Shown: positions 49,308 through 59,664 of the stretch, piece after piece | How the letters are laid out: every line of letters starts with the position of its first letter | Numbering within the stretch: position 1 is the first letter of the stretch | Source of the DNA: Streptomyces tuirus | GTDB taxonomy: Bacteria > Actinomycetota > Actinomycetes > Streptomycetales > Streptomycetaceae | Reading direction: 5' to 3' | Length of the DNA stretch: 64,000 bases | NCBI GenBank assembly: GCA_018195615.1 | Contig: JAGTPG010000002.1 | Span: 558,001 to 622,000, forward strand | Notes under the pieces: generated by a model | What the model saw: the letters and a program-made list of their open reading frames with translations, nothing else | What the model was told of the DNA's origin: nothing | Database searches by the model: none | Made by a program: the position numbers and the translations under genes

Positions 49308-49903
49308 TCATGGCCGCTCGGTGAGGTCCTCGAAGAACCGCTCGACGGCGGGCCAGACCTGGCCGCCGCCGGACAGGCCGCGCCACTCCCGGCGTACGAC
49401 GGCGACCATCCGGTAGCAGTCGTCGATCGGCACGATCCAGTGGTGGTCGAGGCCGTGGACGGTGTTCACCAGCAGCGCCTCCACCTCGGGTTCCACGCCG
49501 GTGAGCTGCGGACACGTCTCGGCCAGCTGTTTCCAGGCCGCCGCGTCCACCTCCCACCGCATGGCGCCCGCGGGGCTCGGGCCCTCGGCGGTGACGGTGC
49601 CGTCCGCCCGGGCACGAAGAAGACCAGGCCGACCGGGACGCCCAGCACCGCCGTGTCCAGGTGGGGCAGCCGGACCCGGCGCCGGGGCACCAGCCGGTAG
49701 TGGCCGTCGCCCGCCCCGGCCCCGGCGAACAGCACCGAGCAGGGGCCGCACACGCAGCACACCTCCTCCTGCCCGGTGTCGTACAGATGGGCGTGTTCCT
49801 CGGCGACCGGCGCGGCGCACAGGTCGCACGCCTCCGCCCGGGCCGCCGCCGGGCGGTCGGCCGAGGTGCGGATGAGGCGGGCCAGTGCCCCGTCGGTGGT
49901 CAT
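49308..49903 (-). CDS. Zinc-ribbon-like hydrogenase-locus protein (DUF5947-like, frame broken)
   Basis: 198 aa restored. The N-terminal part has ACDLCAAPVAEEHAHLYD and EEVCCVCGPCSVLF, a likely Cys4 metal site. The C-terminal part has WEVDAAAWKQLAETCPQL and DHHWIVPIDDCYRMV. This matches, from memory, the DUF5947 family next to actinobacterial high-affinity hydrogenases. One base is apparently missing near 49611. The start overlaps the end of the NifU-like gene. A role in cluster or nickel handling is possible but unproven. Confidence 0.65.
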
Positions 49904-50441
49904 CGTGCGCCTCGGTGCGTCAGCGTGGTCAGCGGCACGAACGCGGGTGCCGGCGTGCTGGGCAGTGGTTCCACCGCCGTCAGTTCGGGAGCCACGGCGA
50001 GCACGGCCTCCCGGACCGCGTCGGTGACCTGTGAGGCCTTGTCACCGCAGCCGGATCCGCACCCGCCGCCCGACGTCAGGCGCACCCGGGCGACCTGCCC
50101 TTCCACACCGGCCCACTCCACGTCGCCACCCCGCTCCTGCACGGCGGGGCGCAACCGTTCGACCGCGCGGGCCGCCCGGCGCTCGGCCGGCTCGGGTGGA
50201 TGTCGTGCAGCACCATCAGGTGCCCCAGCAGTTCGTCCCCGGCGAGGCGCTCGGCAAGTTGCTCGTCGGCGTGGTCCAGGACGCGGGCCAGGGCCTCGCC
50301 GTAGACCTCCGTCAGCAGCCGTACCGCCTCCGTGGCGGGGCCGGGGACGGGCTCGAGTCCGTCCAGTACCTCGTCGAGCCGTGCGAGCCGGGCCTCGACG
50401 TCCGGGTCCGGCAGCCGGACGGGGGCGGCGGCCTCAGCCAT
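49900..50441 (-). CDS. NifU-like domain protein of hydrogenase locus (frame broken)
   Basis: 180 aa restored. An N-terminal helical part (DVEARLARLDEVLDGLEP, LLGHLMVLHDIHPEP) is followed by a NifU C-terminal-like domain with LRPAVQERGGDVEW and GGCGSGC. In NifU/NfuA the CxxC binds a 4Fe-4S cluster; here CGSGC supplies that spacing. One base is apparently missing near 50194 (CACCCGAGCC). The start overlaps the large subunit end. Likely supplies Fe-S clusters to the small subunit. Confidence 0.75.
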
Positions 50442-52225
50442 GGTTCGCCCCGTACGTCGGCGAGTGCAGGGTGGTCAGCGTCCTGCCCTTGCCGACGTAC
50501 ATGTGCACACCGCACGGCAGGCAGGGTCGAAGCTGCGGACGGTGCGCATGATGTCGACGCCCTTGAAGTCGTCCGGCCCGTTCTCCTCGAAGATGGGCTG
50601 GCCCTGGACGGCGTCCTCGTACGGGCCGGGGGTGCCGTACATGTCGCGGGGGCTGGCGTTCCACGGGGTGGGCGGGTACGGGTGGTAGTTGGCGATCTTC
50701 TTGTCCTTGATCACCAGGTGGTGGGAGAGGACACCGCGCACCGCCTCGTGGAAGCCGCAGCCGATCGCCTCGTCGGGCACCTCGTAGTTCTCGAACACCT
50801 TGGTCTCGCCCGCCCGCACGAGTCCCATGGCCTCTTCGAGGAACTGCAGGGCCATCGCGGCCGCGTAGGCGATGAAGTAGGGCCGGGCGCGGTCGCGTTC
50901 GATGGTGTTGCTCCACTGCGGGATGCGCCACTCGAAGGTCGTCTCCGGGAGCTTCTCCCCTTGGGCAGGGAGATGCGCACGCTGTGGCCGGTGGCCTTGA
51001 CGTACGGGGTGTCGACGAGGCCGCTCAGCGCGGTCGACCAGAGCCGGGCGAGCGGGCCGCCGCCGGTGTCGAGGGCGAGGTGGTCCCCGGTGCGCGGGTC
51101 GAGCCAGCGGGGGCTCATGACCCAGCTGTACTTGTCGTCGAAGTCGCGCTTCTGCGGCACCGGGACGGTGGTCTGGTTCCACGGGTGGCGCATGTCGACG
51201 GGGTTGCCGAGCGGGTCGTGGGTGACGAAGGGCTGCTCGCCCACCCAGTCCTCGTAGTAGGAGCTGCCGAGCAGGATGCGCAGGCCGAGGTTGATGTCGA
51301 CGAGGTTGTTGGTGACGAGTTCGCCGTCGACGATGACGCCCGGGGTGACGTACATCTGCTTGCCCCAGGTGTTCATCGTCTCGTAGCGGTAGTCGACGGT
51401 CATGGGGTCCTGGAAGGCGCCCCAGCAGCCCAGCAGGACACGGCGGCGGCCGACCTCCTCGTAGCCGGGCAGCGCTTCGTAGAAGAAGTCGAAGACGTCG
51501 TCGTTCATGGCGACGGCCTTCTTCACGAAGTCGATGACCCGCATGAGCCGGCTGAGGTAGTCGGTGAAGGTGGTCGGCTGCGGCATCGTGCCGACGCCGC
51601 CGGGGTACAGCGTGGACGGGTGGACGTGCCGTCCCTCCATGAGGCAGAACATCTCGCGGGTGATCCGGCTGACCTTCAGGGCCTCTTTGTAGACCTCGCC
51701 CTCGAAGGGGTTGAAGGCCCGCATGATGTCGGCGACCGTGCGGTAGCCGTGGATGTCGCCGCGGGGTGCCGACGTGCTCTCGGCGCGGGCCAGCACACCG
51801 GGGTTGGTGGACTTGACCATCGCCTCGCAGAAGTCCACGAAGACCAGGTTGTCCTGGAAGATCGTGTGGTCGAAGATGTACTCCGCCGCCTCGCCGAGGT
51901 TGACGATGTAGTCGGCCAGCGGGGGCGGCTTGACTCCGTAGGCCATCTGCTGGGCGTAGTCGGAGCAGGTGGTGTGGTTGTCGCCGCAGATGCCGCAGAT
52001 CCGGGACGTGATGAAGCCGGCGTCGCGCGGGTCCTTGCCCTTCATGAACACCGAGTAGCCGCGGAAAAGCGACGAGGTGCTGTGGCATTCCACGACTTCC
52101 CGGTTGGCGAAGTCGATCTTCGTGTAGATGCCCAGGTTCCCGATGATCCGGGTGATCGGATCCCAGGACATGTCCACGAGCTGTGGCGGCTTGCGCTCCG
52201 TGGGCCGGGCCTCGGTGGTCGTCAT
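50434..52225 (-). CDS. hhyL: [NiFe]-hydrogenase large subunit, group 1h (high-affinity, O2-tolerant)
   Basis: The catalytic subunit, oxidising trace H2. 597 aa restored. L1 motif SRICGICGDNHTTCSD (C77, C80) and L2 motif SFDPCLPCGVHMYVGKG near the C-terminus give the four nickel ligands. A short tail (TLTTLHSPTYGANHG) follows, probably removed by the 42275 endopeptidase. Two apparent base losses near 50957 and 50525; the second falls inside the L2 motif (GACCCTGCC for GACCCCTGCC), so the intact ligand set depends on the repair. The hhyS stop lies 65 bases upstream. Confidence 0.92.
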
Positions 52226-52289
52226 CGGCGGTTCTGCCCCTCGCTGTCGGTGTTCGGTCGATGGGTGGTGAGGTGCGTGCGGGACGTCA

Positions 52290-53378
<1,089 letters not shown>

Positions 53379-53379
53379 G

Positions 53380-54903
53380 TCACTCGGCCTCCGCTGCGGG
53401 GGTCTCGGAGTCGGTCGTGTGCCGCGTCTTCGCCGCGGCGGGAGCCGGTGCCGACGGCTCGTCCGGCGATCCGGCGGGCTCCAGTGGTTCGAGCTCGTCG
53501 GGCCGGAAGTAGTGGAAGCGGCCGTACCAGGAGTGCAGTTCGGCTGCGGGGTCGTCGTCGAGGGTGACGGCCAGGTGCACGCTGCCGTCCACGTCGTGGA
53601 AGACGGCGGCGACCTCGGCGGTGCGGCCGGCCAGGAACATGTCCTGGGCGTCCGCGCCACGTCCCCGGGGGCGGAGCCGGACGCGGCTGCCGCCGCGGAG
53701 GGGCACGCCGTCGACGAGCACCGTGTCGGAGGCCGGGGACAGTCCGTCGTCGGCGCCCTCCTGCCACCAGGCGGGGCGTTCGGTGGAGGGCGGCGTCACC
53801 GTGGTGGCCGGTACCAGCGAACGGACGGCGCCGTGCAGCCGTTCGAAGACCTCCGGCGGCATGGTGTCGACCCGGTCGAGGATCGCGGCGGCCCTCGGGT
53901 CGGTGGCCCGTGCCTCGCGCTTCTCCTCGTCGGTCAGCAGCATCGTGCGCAGCGTGAGGATCTCGTCGATCTCCGCGGCGTCGTGCAGGTCACCCGGGCT
54001 TTCGGGGGCCACCTGGGGGTGGTCGGGCAGGAGGATCGGTGCGGAGAGAAGCACGTCTGCCGCGGCATTCCCGAGGACGGGGAACGTGAACTCGTTCCGG
54101 CAGGAGCGGGCGTGTTCGCCCAGCATCGTCGGCGGATCGATCAACGACACGAACTCCACTCCGTGGCCGCCGATGAGGGTGTGCGTGGCGATGAGCGCCC
54201 GGCGCAGTGCCTCGTCACGCACGGTCCGCGGTTCGGGGGCGGGACCGGTGTTCGCCGTCCGTACCCGGATCCGGCAGAGATCGTCCGAGAGCCGCTCGGC
54301 GGTGACGGTGGTCTCGGCTTCGACCTCTCCGCGGCGCCGCACCACCCGCCCGGCTCCCCCGGGCAGCGGCTCGACCTCCTCACCGGCCGTCGCACCCACG
54401 GGGACGGTACGTCCGCCCCGCAGAAGCTCGTCGAGCGGGGCCTCGATCTCGCACTCACGCGGTACTGCCTCGTCAAAGGTCAGATGCACGGTGCCGTCGT
54501 CGGCGCGCAGGGATGCGACGGGGCGGTGGCCGGTGTCCTCCACCTGCTTGCGCTGCGTCTGGAGGTAACGGATCCGCACCCGTACGGACGCGTCGCCGGG
54601 CTGCCGGATCCGCAGCAGGCACTCGGTCCGCTGGTACCAGGAGTCGGCGGAGCCGGACACGCCCGGGACGACGGGGCCGTCGGACTCCACCCAGTCCCGG
54701 GGGAACAGCACGCCGAACTGCCATCGGACACGGTTCTTGGCGGAGGACCGGCGGTAGGGGTAGAGGAGGTAGCCCTCGTAGAGGACGGCGTCGGCGACGG
54801 CGCTCACCTGCTCGAAGGGGTCCGGGGACCGGTCATGCGGCAGATCGGTGCCGCTCCTCGGGGCAGCACACGCCGTGCCGCCCTCGGCCAGTCCGTCCGC
54901 CAT
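53380..54903 (-). CDS. Uncharacterised 507-aa protein heading the hydrogenase operon
   Basis: ATG 54903 follows GAGGAGGC and the frame is intact. No signal peptide or membrane helix. The middle and C-terminal parts look beta-rich (CRIRVRTANTGPAPEPR, MFLAGRTAEVAAVFHDV, HLAVTLDDDP), and AADVLLSAPILLPDHPQVAPE and RWQFGVLFPRDWVES stand out. It ends with YGRFHYFRPDELEPLEP, then an acidic Pro/Ala tail. The stop is one base before hhyS, so it is surely coexpressed. The family is not recognised; similar genes are believed to accompany group 1h hydrogenases in actinobacteria. Possibly a scaffold or electron partner. Confidence 0.7.
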   Translation of the reverse strand: MADGLAEGGTACAAPRSGTDLPHDRSPDPFEQVSAVADAVLYEGYLLYPYRRSSAKNRVRWQFGVLFPRDWVESDGPVVPGVSGSADSWYQRTECLLRIRQPGDASVRVRIRYLQTQRKQVEDTGHRPVASLRADDGTVHLTFDEAVPRECEIEAPLDELLRGGRTVPVGATAGEEVEPLPGGAGRVVRRRGEVEAETTVTAERLSDDLCRIRVRTANTGPAPEPRTVRDEALRRALIATHTLIGGHGVEFVSLIDPPTMLGEHARSCRNEFTFPVLGNAAADVLLSAPILLPDHPQVAPESPGDLHDAAEIDEILTLRTMLLTDEEKREARATDPRAAAILDRVDTMPPEVFERLHGAVRSLVPATTVTPPSTERPAWWQEGADDGLSPASDTVLVDGVPLRGGSRVRLRPRGRGADAQDMFLAGRTAEVAAVFHDVDGSVHLAVTLDDDPAAELHSWYGRFHYFRPDELEPLEPAGSPDEPSAPAPAAAKTRHTTDSETPAAEAE

Positions 54904-55126
54904 CGCGCCTCCTCGTCCAGGTGTGCAAGCGCATCCCTTCCACCACAATCACACCCGTCATCCGCCGTCGCCTCCTCCGGTGCAACGTGATTGGGCCGTT
55001 CGGTGGCAGTCGCGGCGCGGAGGGTGACTGTGACCGGCAACTGCTGCCGGGCGCCCCGCGCAAAAGCGACCGGCCCGTCGGCGGCTGGCGCGACGGGCCG
55101 GTGTCGGCTTCGTTCGGGGCGGGGCG
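54904..55126. promoter_or_regulatory. Promoter region of the hydrogenase structural operon
   Basis: 223 bases between the 507-aa gene start and the DUF6069-like stop. It must contain the promoter for the eight-gene structural operon, since all later genes are tightly spaced. No convincing -10/-35 or palindromic operator could be recognised by eye. Confidence 0.4.
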
Positions 55127-55627
55127 TCACCGCCGGCCGTGGGACAGCCGCCGCGCCAGCAGGGGGATGATCACCGCGGCGGCCACGACGTGCGACGCGG
55201 CCAGGACGATCTGGGTGGACGTGGCCGTGTGCGGGGCGACGGCCGGGCCGGCGAGGGACAGGGCGGTGAGCGCGACGGTGGTCACCGTGAAGGTGCGGGC
55301 CGGCTGCTTCGCCCAGCGGGCCAGCACGACCGCGAGGACGATCCCGGCGACCGACCAGAACACCACGCCCCCGCCGAAGCCACCGACCGGGATCTCCGCG
55401 GCCTCCTTCGCGCCGGGACCGGCCGCCTCCATCGGGACACCGGTGACGCGGGCGAGGAGTGCGAACGCCTCCGTCACGACGGCGCCGGCGAGGGTCGCCA
55501 GCACGCCGACCAGCCATACGGGTCGAGCGGCGAGAAAGCCGGATGTGCTCTCGGGCTCGGTCTGCGTGGCTGAGGTCTGAGGGGCCTGGGTCTGAGGGGC
55601 CTGGGTCTGAGGGGTCGTCACACTCAT
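55127..55627 (-). CDS. Four-helix membrane protein (DUF6069-like)
   Basis: 166 aa. It begins with a low-complexity repeat (PQTQAPQTQAPQT) and then four hydrophobic segments (WLVGVLATLAGAVVTEAFAL, GGGVVFWSVAGIVLAVVLA, TTVALTALSLAGPAV, VLAASHVVAAAVIIPLLA). The pattern, with a polar loop GVPMEAAGPG after helix 1, matches DUF6069 proteins. Function unknown. It is not clearly part of the hydrogenase operon, lying 223 bases upstream of its first gene. Confidence 0.65.
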   Translation of the reverse strand: MSVTTPQTQAPQTQAPQTSATQTEPESTSGFLAARPVWLVGVLATLAGAVVTEAFALLARVTGVPMEAAGPGAKEAAEIPVGGFGGGVVFWSVAGIVLAVVLARWAKQPARTFTVTTVALTALSLAGPAVAPHTATSTQIVLAASHVVAAAVIIPLLARRLSHGRR

Positions 55628-55762
55628 GTCACCGTCTCCTGAACGCTCGTCTGGCTCGGTAGGCCGTTCGGAGAGGTAGACCGGGCGACGGGACGGAACT
55701 CATCGGCGATGTCCGGCTTTACTGTCGGAGCACGACAGTCGACCCGCGGAGGCATCGGCGGC

Positions 55763-56138
55763 ATGGACCAGCGGCAGCCCTTCCCCGACGACGCGCTGAA
55801 CGCGGCGGCGGACGCGTTCGAGCGGCTGCGTCCACGGCTGTTCGGCATCGCCTACCGCGTACTGGGCAGTGTGTCCGAGGCAGAGGACGTGGTGCAGGAC
55901 GTGTGGGTGCGCTGGCAGGGCGCCGACCGGAGCACTCGCCCTGCTCGGCTCCCTCGTCCCCGACAGCGTCACGGGCCTGGACTTCGCCCTGACGGCCCTG
56001 TTCACCGTGCTGGCCCTGGACGCCGTCCCCGACCGGCTCCTCTTCCCCCACCAGATGCTGCTGGCCGCCTTCGCGCTGTTCACCGCCGGGCTCCTGGCAC
56101 GCCACCTCGCCGAGGGGAGGAAGCCCGCCCATGTCTGA
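55763..56138 (+). pseudogene. Chimeric remnant: ECF sigma factor N-terminus joined to AzlC C-terminus
   Basis: From ATG 55763 the frame encodes the start of a SigJ-like ECF sigma factor: DAFERLRPRLFGIAYRVLGSV, EAEDVVQDVWVRWQGADRS. Homology stops near 55935. From about 55936, in another frame, the sequence is the end of a branched-chain amino acid exporter subunit AzlC (LLGSLVPDSVTGLDFALTAL, VLALDAVPDRLLFPHQMLLA), which leads directly into azlD. A deletion, or an assembly join, has removed the rest of both genes. Neither part should be functional. Confidence 0.7.
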
Positions 56139-56460
56139 CACCGGCTACGCCGTCGTCGCGATCCTCGTCACCGCCGCCGTCACCTGGTCCCTGCGCGCTC
56201 TGCCCTTCGCCGCGCTCTCCCCCCTGCGTGCCGGCGCCACCGCGCGGCACCTCGGCACGCGCATGCCCGCCGGCGTCATGGTGATCCTGGTTGTCTACTG
56301 CCTGCGCGACCTGCCCGTCACCGACGTGCGCGCCCTGGCCCCGCTCATCGCCCTGGCGGTCACCGTCGGCCTGCACCTGTGGCGCCGCAACGCCCTGCTC
56401 AGCATCCTCGCGGGTACGACGGTCCACGTGGCCCTGGCCAGCACCGTCTTCGCCCGCTGA
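56131..56460 (+). CDS. azlD: Branched-chain amino acid exporter small subunit AzlD
   Basis: 109 aa with about four helices (AVVAILVTAAVTWSLRALPF, VMVILVVYCLRDLPVTD, LIALAVTVGLHLW, LLSILAGTTVHVALAS), the AzlD family pattern. It overlaps the truncated azlC by eight bases. Since AzlC supplies the main membrane part of the exporter, this gene is probably orphaned. Confidence 0.8.
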   Translation: MSDTGYAVVAILVTAAVTWSLRALPFAALSPLRAGATARHLGTRMPAGVMVILVVYCLRDLPVTDVRALAPLIALAVTVGLHLWRRNALLSILAGTTVHVALASTVFAR

Positions 56461-56512
56461 CGGACGGCGACCCAGAACCGGCCCGGGTCGGCACCACGGC
56501 ACGTCGGTTTCG

Positions 56513-56725
56513 TCAGCCGTCCGTGGACGCCGACAGGGAGCGGGGGCGCAGGTCGGTCCAGTGGGACTCGATGTATTCCAGGCACGACTCTCGGGTGTTC
56601 TCGGCGAAGACGATCGTCCAGCCCCCGGGGACCTCGGCGAAAGACGGCCAGAGGGAGTGCTGGCCTTCGTCGTTCACGAGGACCAGGAAACGTCCTTCGT
56701 TGTCGTCGAAGGGGTTGGTGCTCAT
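56513..56725 (-). CDS. MbtH-like protein of siderophore NRPS
   Basis: 70 aa: [50 protein letters not shown]. These are the three conserved tryptophan blocks of MbtH proteins, which bind and activate adenylation domains. ATG 56725 follows GAGGAGG. It diverges from the esterase across an iron box. Corresponds by position and type to cchK of the coelichelin cluster. Confidence 0.93.
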   Translation of the reverse strand: MSTNPFDDNEGRFLVLVNDEGQHSLWPSFAEVPGGWTIVFAENTRESCLEYIESHWTDLRPRSLSASTDG

Positions 56726-56752
56726 GGCGAGTGCCTCCTCGGAACGTCAACA

Positions 56753-56771
56753 TTAGGTTAGCCTGGCCTAA
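56753..56771. promoter_or_regulatory. Iron box (DmdR/IdeR operator)
   Basis: TTAGGTTAGCCTGGCCTAA matches the 19-base actinobacterial iron box (TTAGGTTAGGCTAACCTAA) at most positions, including both TTAGG/CCTAA arms. It lies between mbtH-like and esterase genes, so both are expected to be derepressed when iron is low. Confidence 0.85.
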
Positions 56772-56819
56772 TTGACAGGAGCTTAGCCGTCGCCCCTCCC
56801 CTCTCACAAGGAGTCGTTC

Positions 56820-57920
56820 ATGGGCCTGGTCACGGCCGACACGGAGAACGCCTTCGCCGCGTTCGGGCTGCCCGGCAAACCCGGCACCGACGAGTTCTGG
56901 GCCGCGGCGGGGGTACCTGTGCCGGTACCCGGCGACGGCGGCGGCTGGGTGACGCTGTTCCTGTGGCGCGGGTCCGCGGCGAGCATCGAGTTCGAGAGCT
57001 GGTCGGAGCCGGTACCCCTGCGCCGCTGGGGAGACACGGACTGCTGGTACGCCGAGGTGCGGATGCCCGCGCGGCTGCGGGTGAGCTACCGGTTCGTCGC
57101 CGGCGAGGGGGCGTACGCCGATCCGTTGAACCCGGTCGGTGCGGGCGGCGACCGGTCCATCGCGTCGACGCCGGACGCCCCGGTGCAGCCGCACTGGCCC
57201 GTCGTCGGCGCGGACGACGTCCTTCCCCTCCCCCGCACCCGTATCCGCTGGGCCAGTGAACGGCTCGGCGGGCGGCGCACCGTACGAGTGCACCCGGCCG
57301 GCGGCGGCGGACCGGTGGTCCTGCTGCTCGACGGGGACGACTGGCTGTACCTGCACCCGGCCATGACCGCGTTCGACTCCGCCGTCGCCGGTGGCGACAT
57401 GCCCCCGGTCACCCTCGTCTTCCTGCCGGCCAAGGACAGGGCGGCCGAGTTCACCTGCAGGCCCGAACTGTGGGAGGCGGTCCGGGACGAACTGCTGCCG
57501 CTGGTGGTGGAGTCCGGCCTACCCTCCGACCCCGGCCGGCTGGTCGTCGCCGGACAGAGCCTCGGCGGGCTGAGCGCGATGTACGCGGCGCTGGAGTTCC
57601 CGGACCTGGTGTCCCGCGTCGCCTGCCAGTCGGGGTCGTTCTGGTGGACGCCCGGCGCCCTGGACCTGCCGGACCCCATGGGCGGCCCGGTCGGCGGCAC
57701 CATCGCCGCGCGCCTGCGGGAGCGCCCCGAACTGTCCGGTCTCCGAGTCGCGTTCGACGTCGGGGAACACGAGATGAGGATGCTTCCCCACTGCGAACTG
57801 ACCGAGTCCCTGACCGCACAGGCCGGCGCGACCGTACGGGTCTCGCGATCGGCCTCCGGCCACGACCGGGCGGGCTGGCGGCACGCCCTGCTCAGGGATG
57901 TCGCCTGGGCCCTCGCCTAG
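56820..57920 (+). CDS. Siderophore esterase, enterochelin-esterase (Fes) family
   Basis: 366 aa, cytoplasmic. An N-terminal Fes-type domain (VTLFLWRGSAASIEFESW) and an alpha/beta hydrolase domain with nucleophile Ser in VVAGQSLGGLSAMYAAL. Asp and His are likely in FDVGEHEMR and SASGHDRAGWRHAL. In the coelichelin cluster the equivalent gene is cchJ, proposed to release or hydrolyse the siderophore, since the NRPS has no thioesterase domain. Iron box upstream. Confidence 0.88.
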   Translation: MGLVTADTENAFAAFGLPGKPGTDEFWAAAGVPVPVPGDGGGWVTLFLWRGSAASIEFESWSEPVPLRRWGDTDCWYAEVRMPARLRVSYRFVAGEGAYADPLNPVGAGGDRSIASTPDAPVQPHWPVVGADDVLPLPRTRIRWASERLGGRRTVRVHPAGGGGPVVLLLDGDDWLYLHPAMTAFDSAVAGGDMPPVTLVFLPAKDRAAEFTCRPELWEAVRDELLPLVVESGLPSDPGRLVVAGQSLGGLSAMYAALEFPDLVSRVACQSGSFWWTPGALDLPDPMGGPVGGTIAARLRERPELSGLRVAFDVGEHEMRMLPHCELTESLTAQAGATVRVSRSASGHDRAGWRHALLRDVAWALA

Positions 57921-57963
57921 GGGGTGTGCGCGAAGTTCCGCCTGCCCCGCGACGCCCGGCACG

Positions 57964-59664
57964 TCACCGCGCCACCGCCAGGCAGTAGTCCTCGTCGGTG
58001 GCGAGGAGGTTCCGATGGGTGTCCTCGGCCGTGATGACTCCGTCGTCCAGGACGAGGACCCTGTCGGCCGCGTCCAGGAGGGCCGGGCTGCTGGTGATCA
58101 CGACGGTCGTGCGACCGCGGCGCAGCTTCGCGACGTTGCGCGCGATGAGCTGTTCGGTGACCGCGTCGACGGCGGTCGTCGGGTCGTGCAGGACGAGAAC
58201 GTCGGTGTCGGCGGCCAACGCCCGGGCCAGGGAGAGCCGTTGGCGCTGTCCACCGGAAAGGTTCGCGCCGCGGTCGCGGACGGCGTAGTCGAGTCCGTCC
58301 CGGTGGAGTGCGACGACATCCGTCAGCATGGACGCCTCCACGGCCTCGGGGACCGTCCGGCTGGTGCCGGACGGGTCGATGTTGGTGCGGAGGGTGCCCG
58401 CGAAGATCTCGCCGTCGTACGGGTTCACCAGCATGTGTTCGCGGACCGCCTCGACCGCCAGGTCCGCGAGCTCCTGCCCGCTGACCCGCACCGCTCCCTC
58501 GTACGCCTCGGGCGGGACGTTCACGGCCAGGATCGACGCGAGGTCGGCCGCCGCACGGGGCTGGTAGGCGGCGATCGCCACGAACTCGCCCGGGGAGACC
58601 TGGAACTTGAGATCGCGCAGGGTGCCGTACCTGACGCAGTCGAGCTCCAGAGCCCCACCGGAAGCAGGGCGTTCCGGGCCGGGTGTACTGACCGGCGGCG
58701 CGGTGAGGACCAGTGCCATCCGGGCGGCGGAGGCGCGGGCGATCATCACGTACTTCGGCATCTCCGAGAACAGCCTGAGCGGTTCCATGATGAACTGCGC
58801 CAGCCCCACGGCCATGACGAGTTCCCCGATGGTGATCTGCCCGTCGAAGGCCAGCCAGCCCGCCGTCAGGGTCACGGCGCCGGCGAGGACCGCGTTGAGG
58901 GCCAGCGCGGCACCCGCGTAGGCGCCGTTCACCTTGGCGACGGTGATCGCCTGGAGCTTCGCCTCCGTGCTGACCTTCCGGTAGGAGCGGAACGCCGCGT
59001 GGTTGCCCCCGAAGCCGTGCAGCGGGCGCAGGCCCGTGATCAGGTCGGCGACCTTCGCGCCCGCTCGCGCCACCCGCGCCTGCTGTTCCTGCGTGCCGGC
59101 GCCGATCCGCTTGGACAGCACGCTCAGGATCGACATGATCGCACCGGTGCCCACGATCACCAGCAGGCCGAGCCGGATGTCGGCCAGACCCAGCGCGACC
59201 GCCGCGACCACCACCGCGACCAGCGAGCTGATGAGCAGCGGCACCACCTCGATGATGTCGGCGGTCTGGTCGGCGTCCTCGGTGGCGATGGTCAGCACCT
59301 CGCCGGACTTGAGGTCGACGTCCCTGGCCACCGGCTGGAGTCCGCAGGCCGCGACCTTCACCCGCCAGCGGTGCGCCTCGGTCGTGTTGGCCTTCTGCAG
59401 GATGCGCATCCCGAACCGCCACGACAGCGACACGGTCGTGATGATCACGGCCAGCGCCGCGATCGACAGGCCGAGCGAGCCGAGGCTCCGGTTCTGCATC
59501 GTGTGCTCGACGATCAGGCCGAGCGCGATCGGGAAGGCCGTCTCGCCCGCCTGGTACAGGCCCATGAGGACGGTGCCCCACACCATGGCGCCCAGGTTGC
59601 GGCGCAGTGCGGTCCGGAGGATGTCGGACCCCGGGCGGGGCCGCTGCGTGTCAGGAGTTGTCAT
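57964..59664 (-). CDS. ABC exporter half-transporter with degenerate nucleotide-binding domain
   Basis: About 566 aa from ATG 59664, overlapping the NRPS end by 14 bases. Six predicted helices (residues about 20-300), then an ATPase domain. The signature [15 protein letters not shown] is intact, but Walker A is lost ([20 protein letters not shown] has no GxxGxGKS/T), and Walker B reads [12 protein letters not shown], with His for Asp and Asp for the catalytic Glu. It should therefore need a competent partner subunit, as heterodimeric exporters do. It corresponds to cchI of coelichelin clusters; siderophore export is the likely role. Confidence 0.87.
   Translation of the reverse strand: MTTPDTQRPRPGSDILRTALRRNLGAMVWGTVLMGLYQAGETAFPIALGLIVEHTMQNRSLGSLGLSIAALAVIITTVSLSWRFGMRILQKANTTEAHRWRVKVAACGLQPVARDVDLKSGEVLTIATEDADQTADIIEVVPLLISSLVAVVVAAVALGLADIRLGLLVIVGTGAIMSILSVLSKRIGAGTQEQQARVARAGAKVADLITGLRPLHGFGGNHAAFRSYRKVSTEAKLQAITVAKVNGAYAGAALALNAVLAGAVTLTAGWLAFDGQITIGELVMAVGLAQFIMEPLRLFSEMPKYVMIARASAARMALVLTAPPVSTPGPERPASGGALELDCVRYGTLRDLKFQVSPGEFVAIAAYQPRAAADLASILAVNVPPEAYEGAVRVSGQELADLAVEAVREHMLVNPYDGEIFAGTLRTNIDPSGTSRTVPEAVEASMLTDVVALHRDGLDYAVRDRGANLSGGQRQRLSLARALAADTDVLVLHDPTTAVDAVTEQLIARNVAKLRRGRTTVVITSSPALLDAADRVLVLDDGVITAEDTHRNLLATDEDYCLAVAR

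Noticed and set aside
55560..55620. Tandem nucleotide repeat as a mobile or regulatory repeat
   Set aside because: The CTGGGTCTGAGGGGC-type repeat simply encodes the QTQAPQ low-complexity start of the membrane protein.
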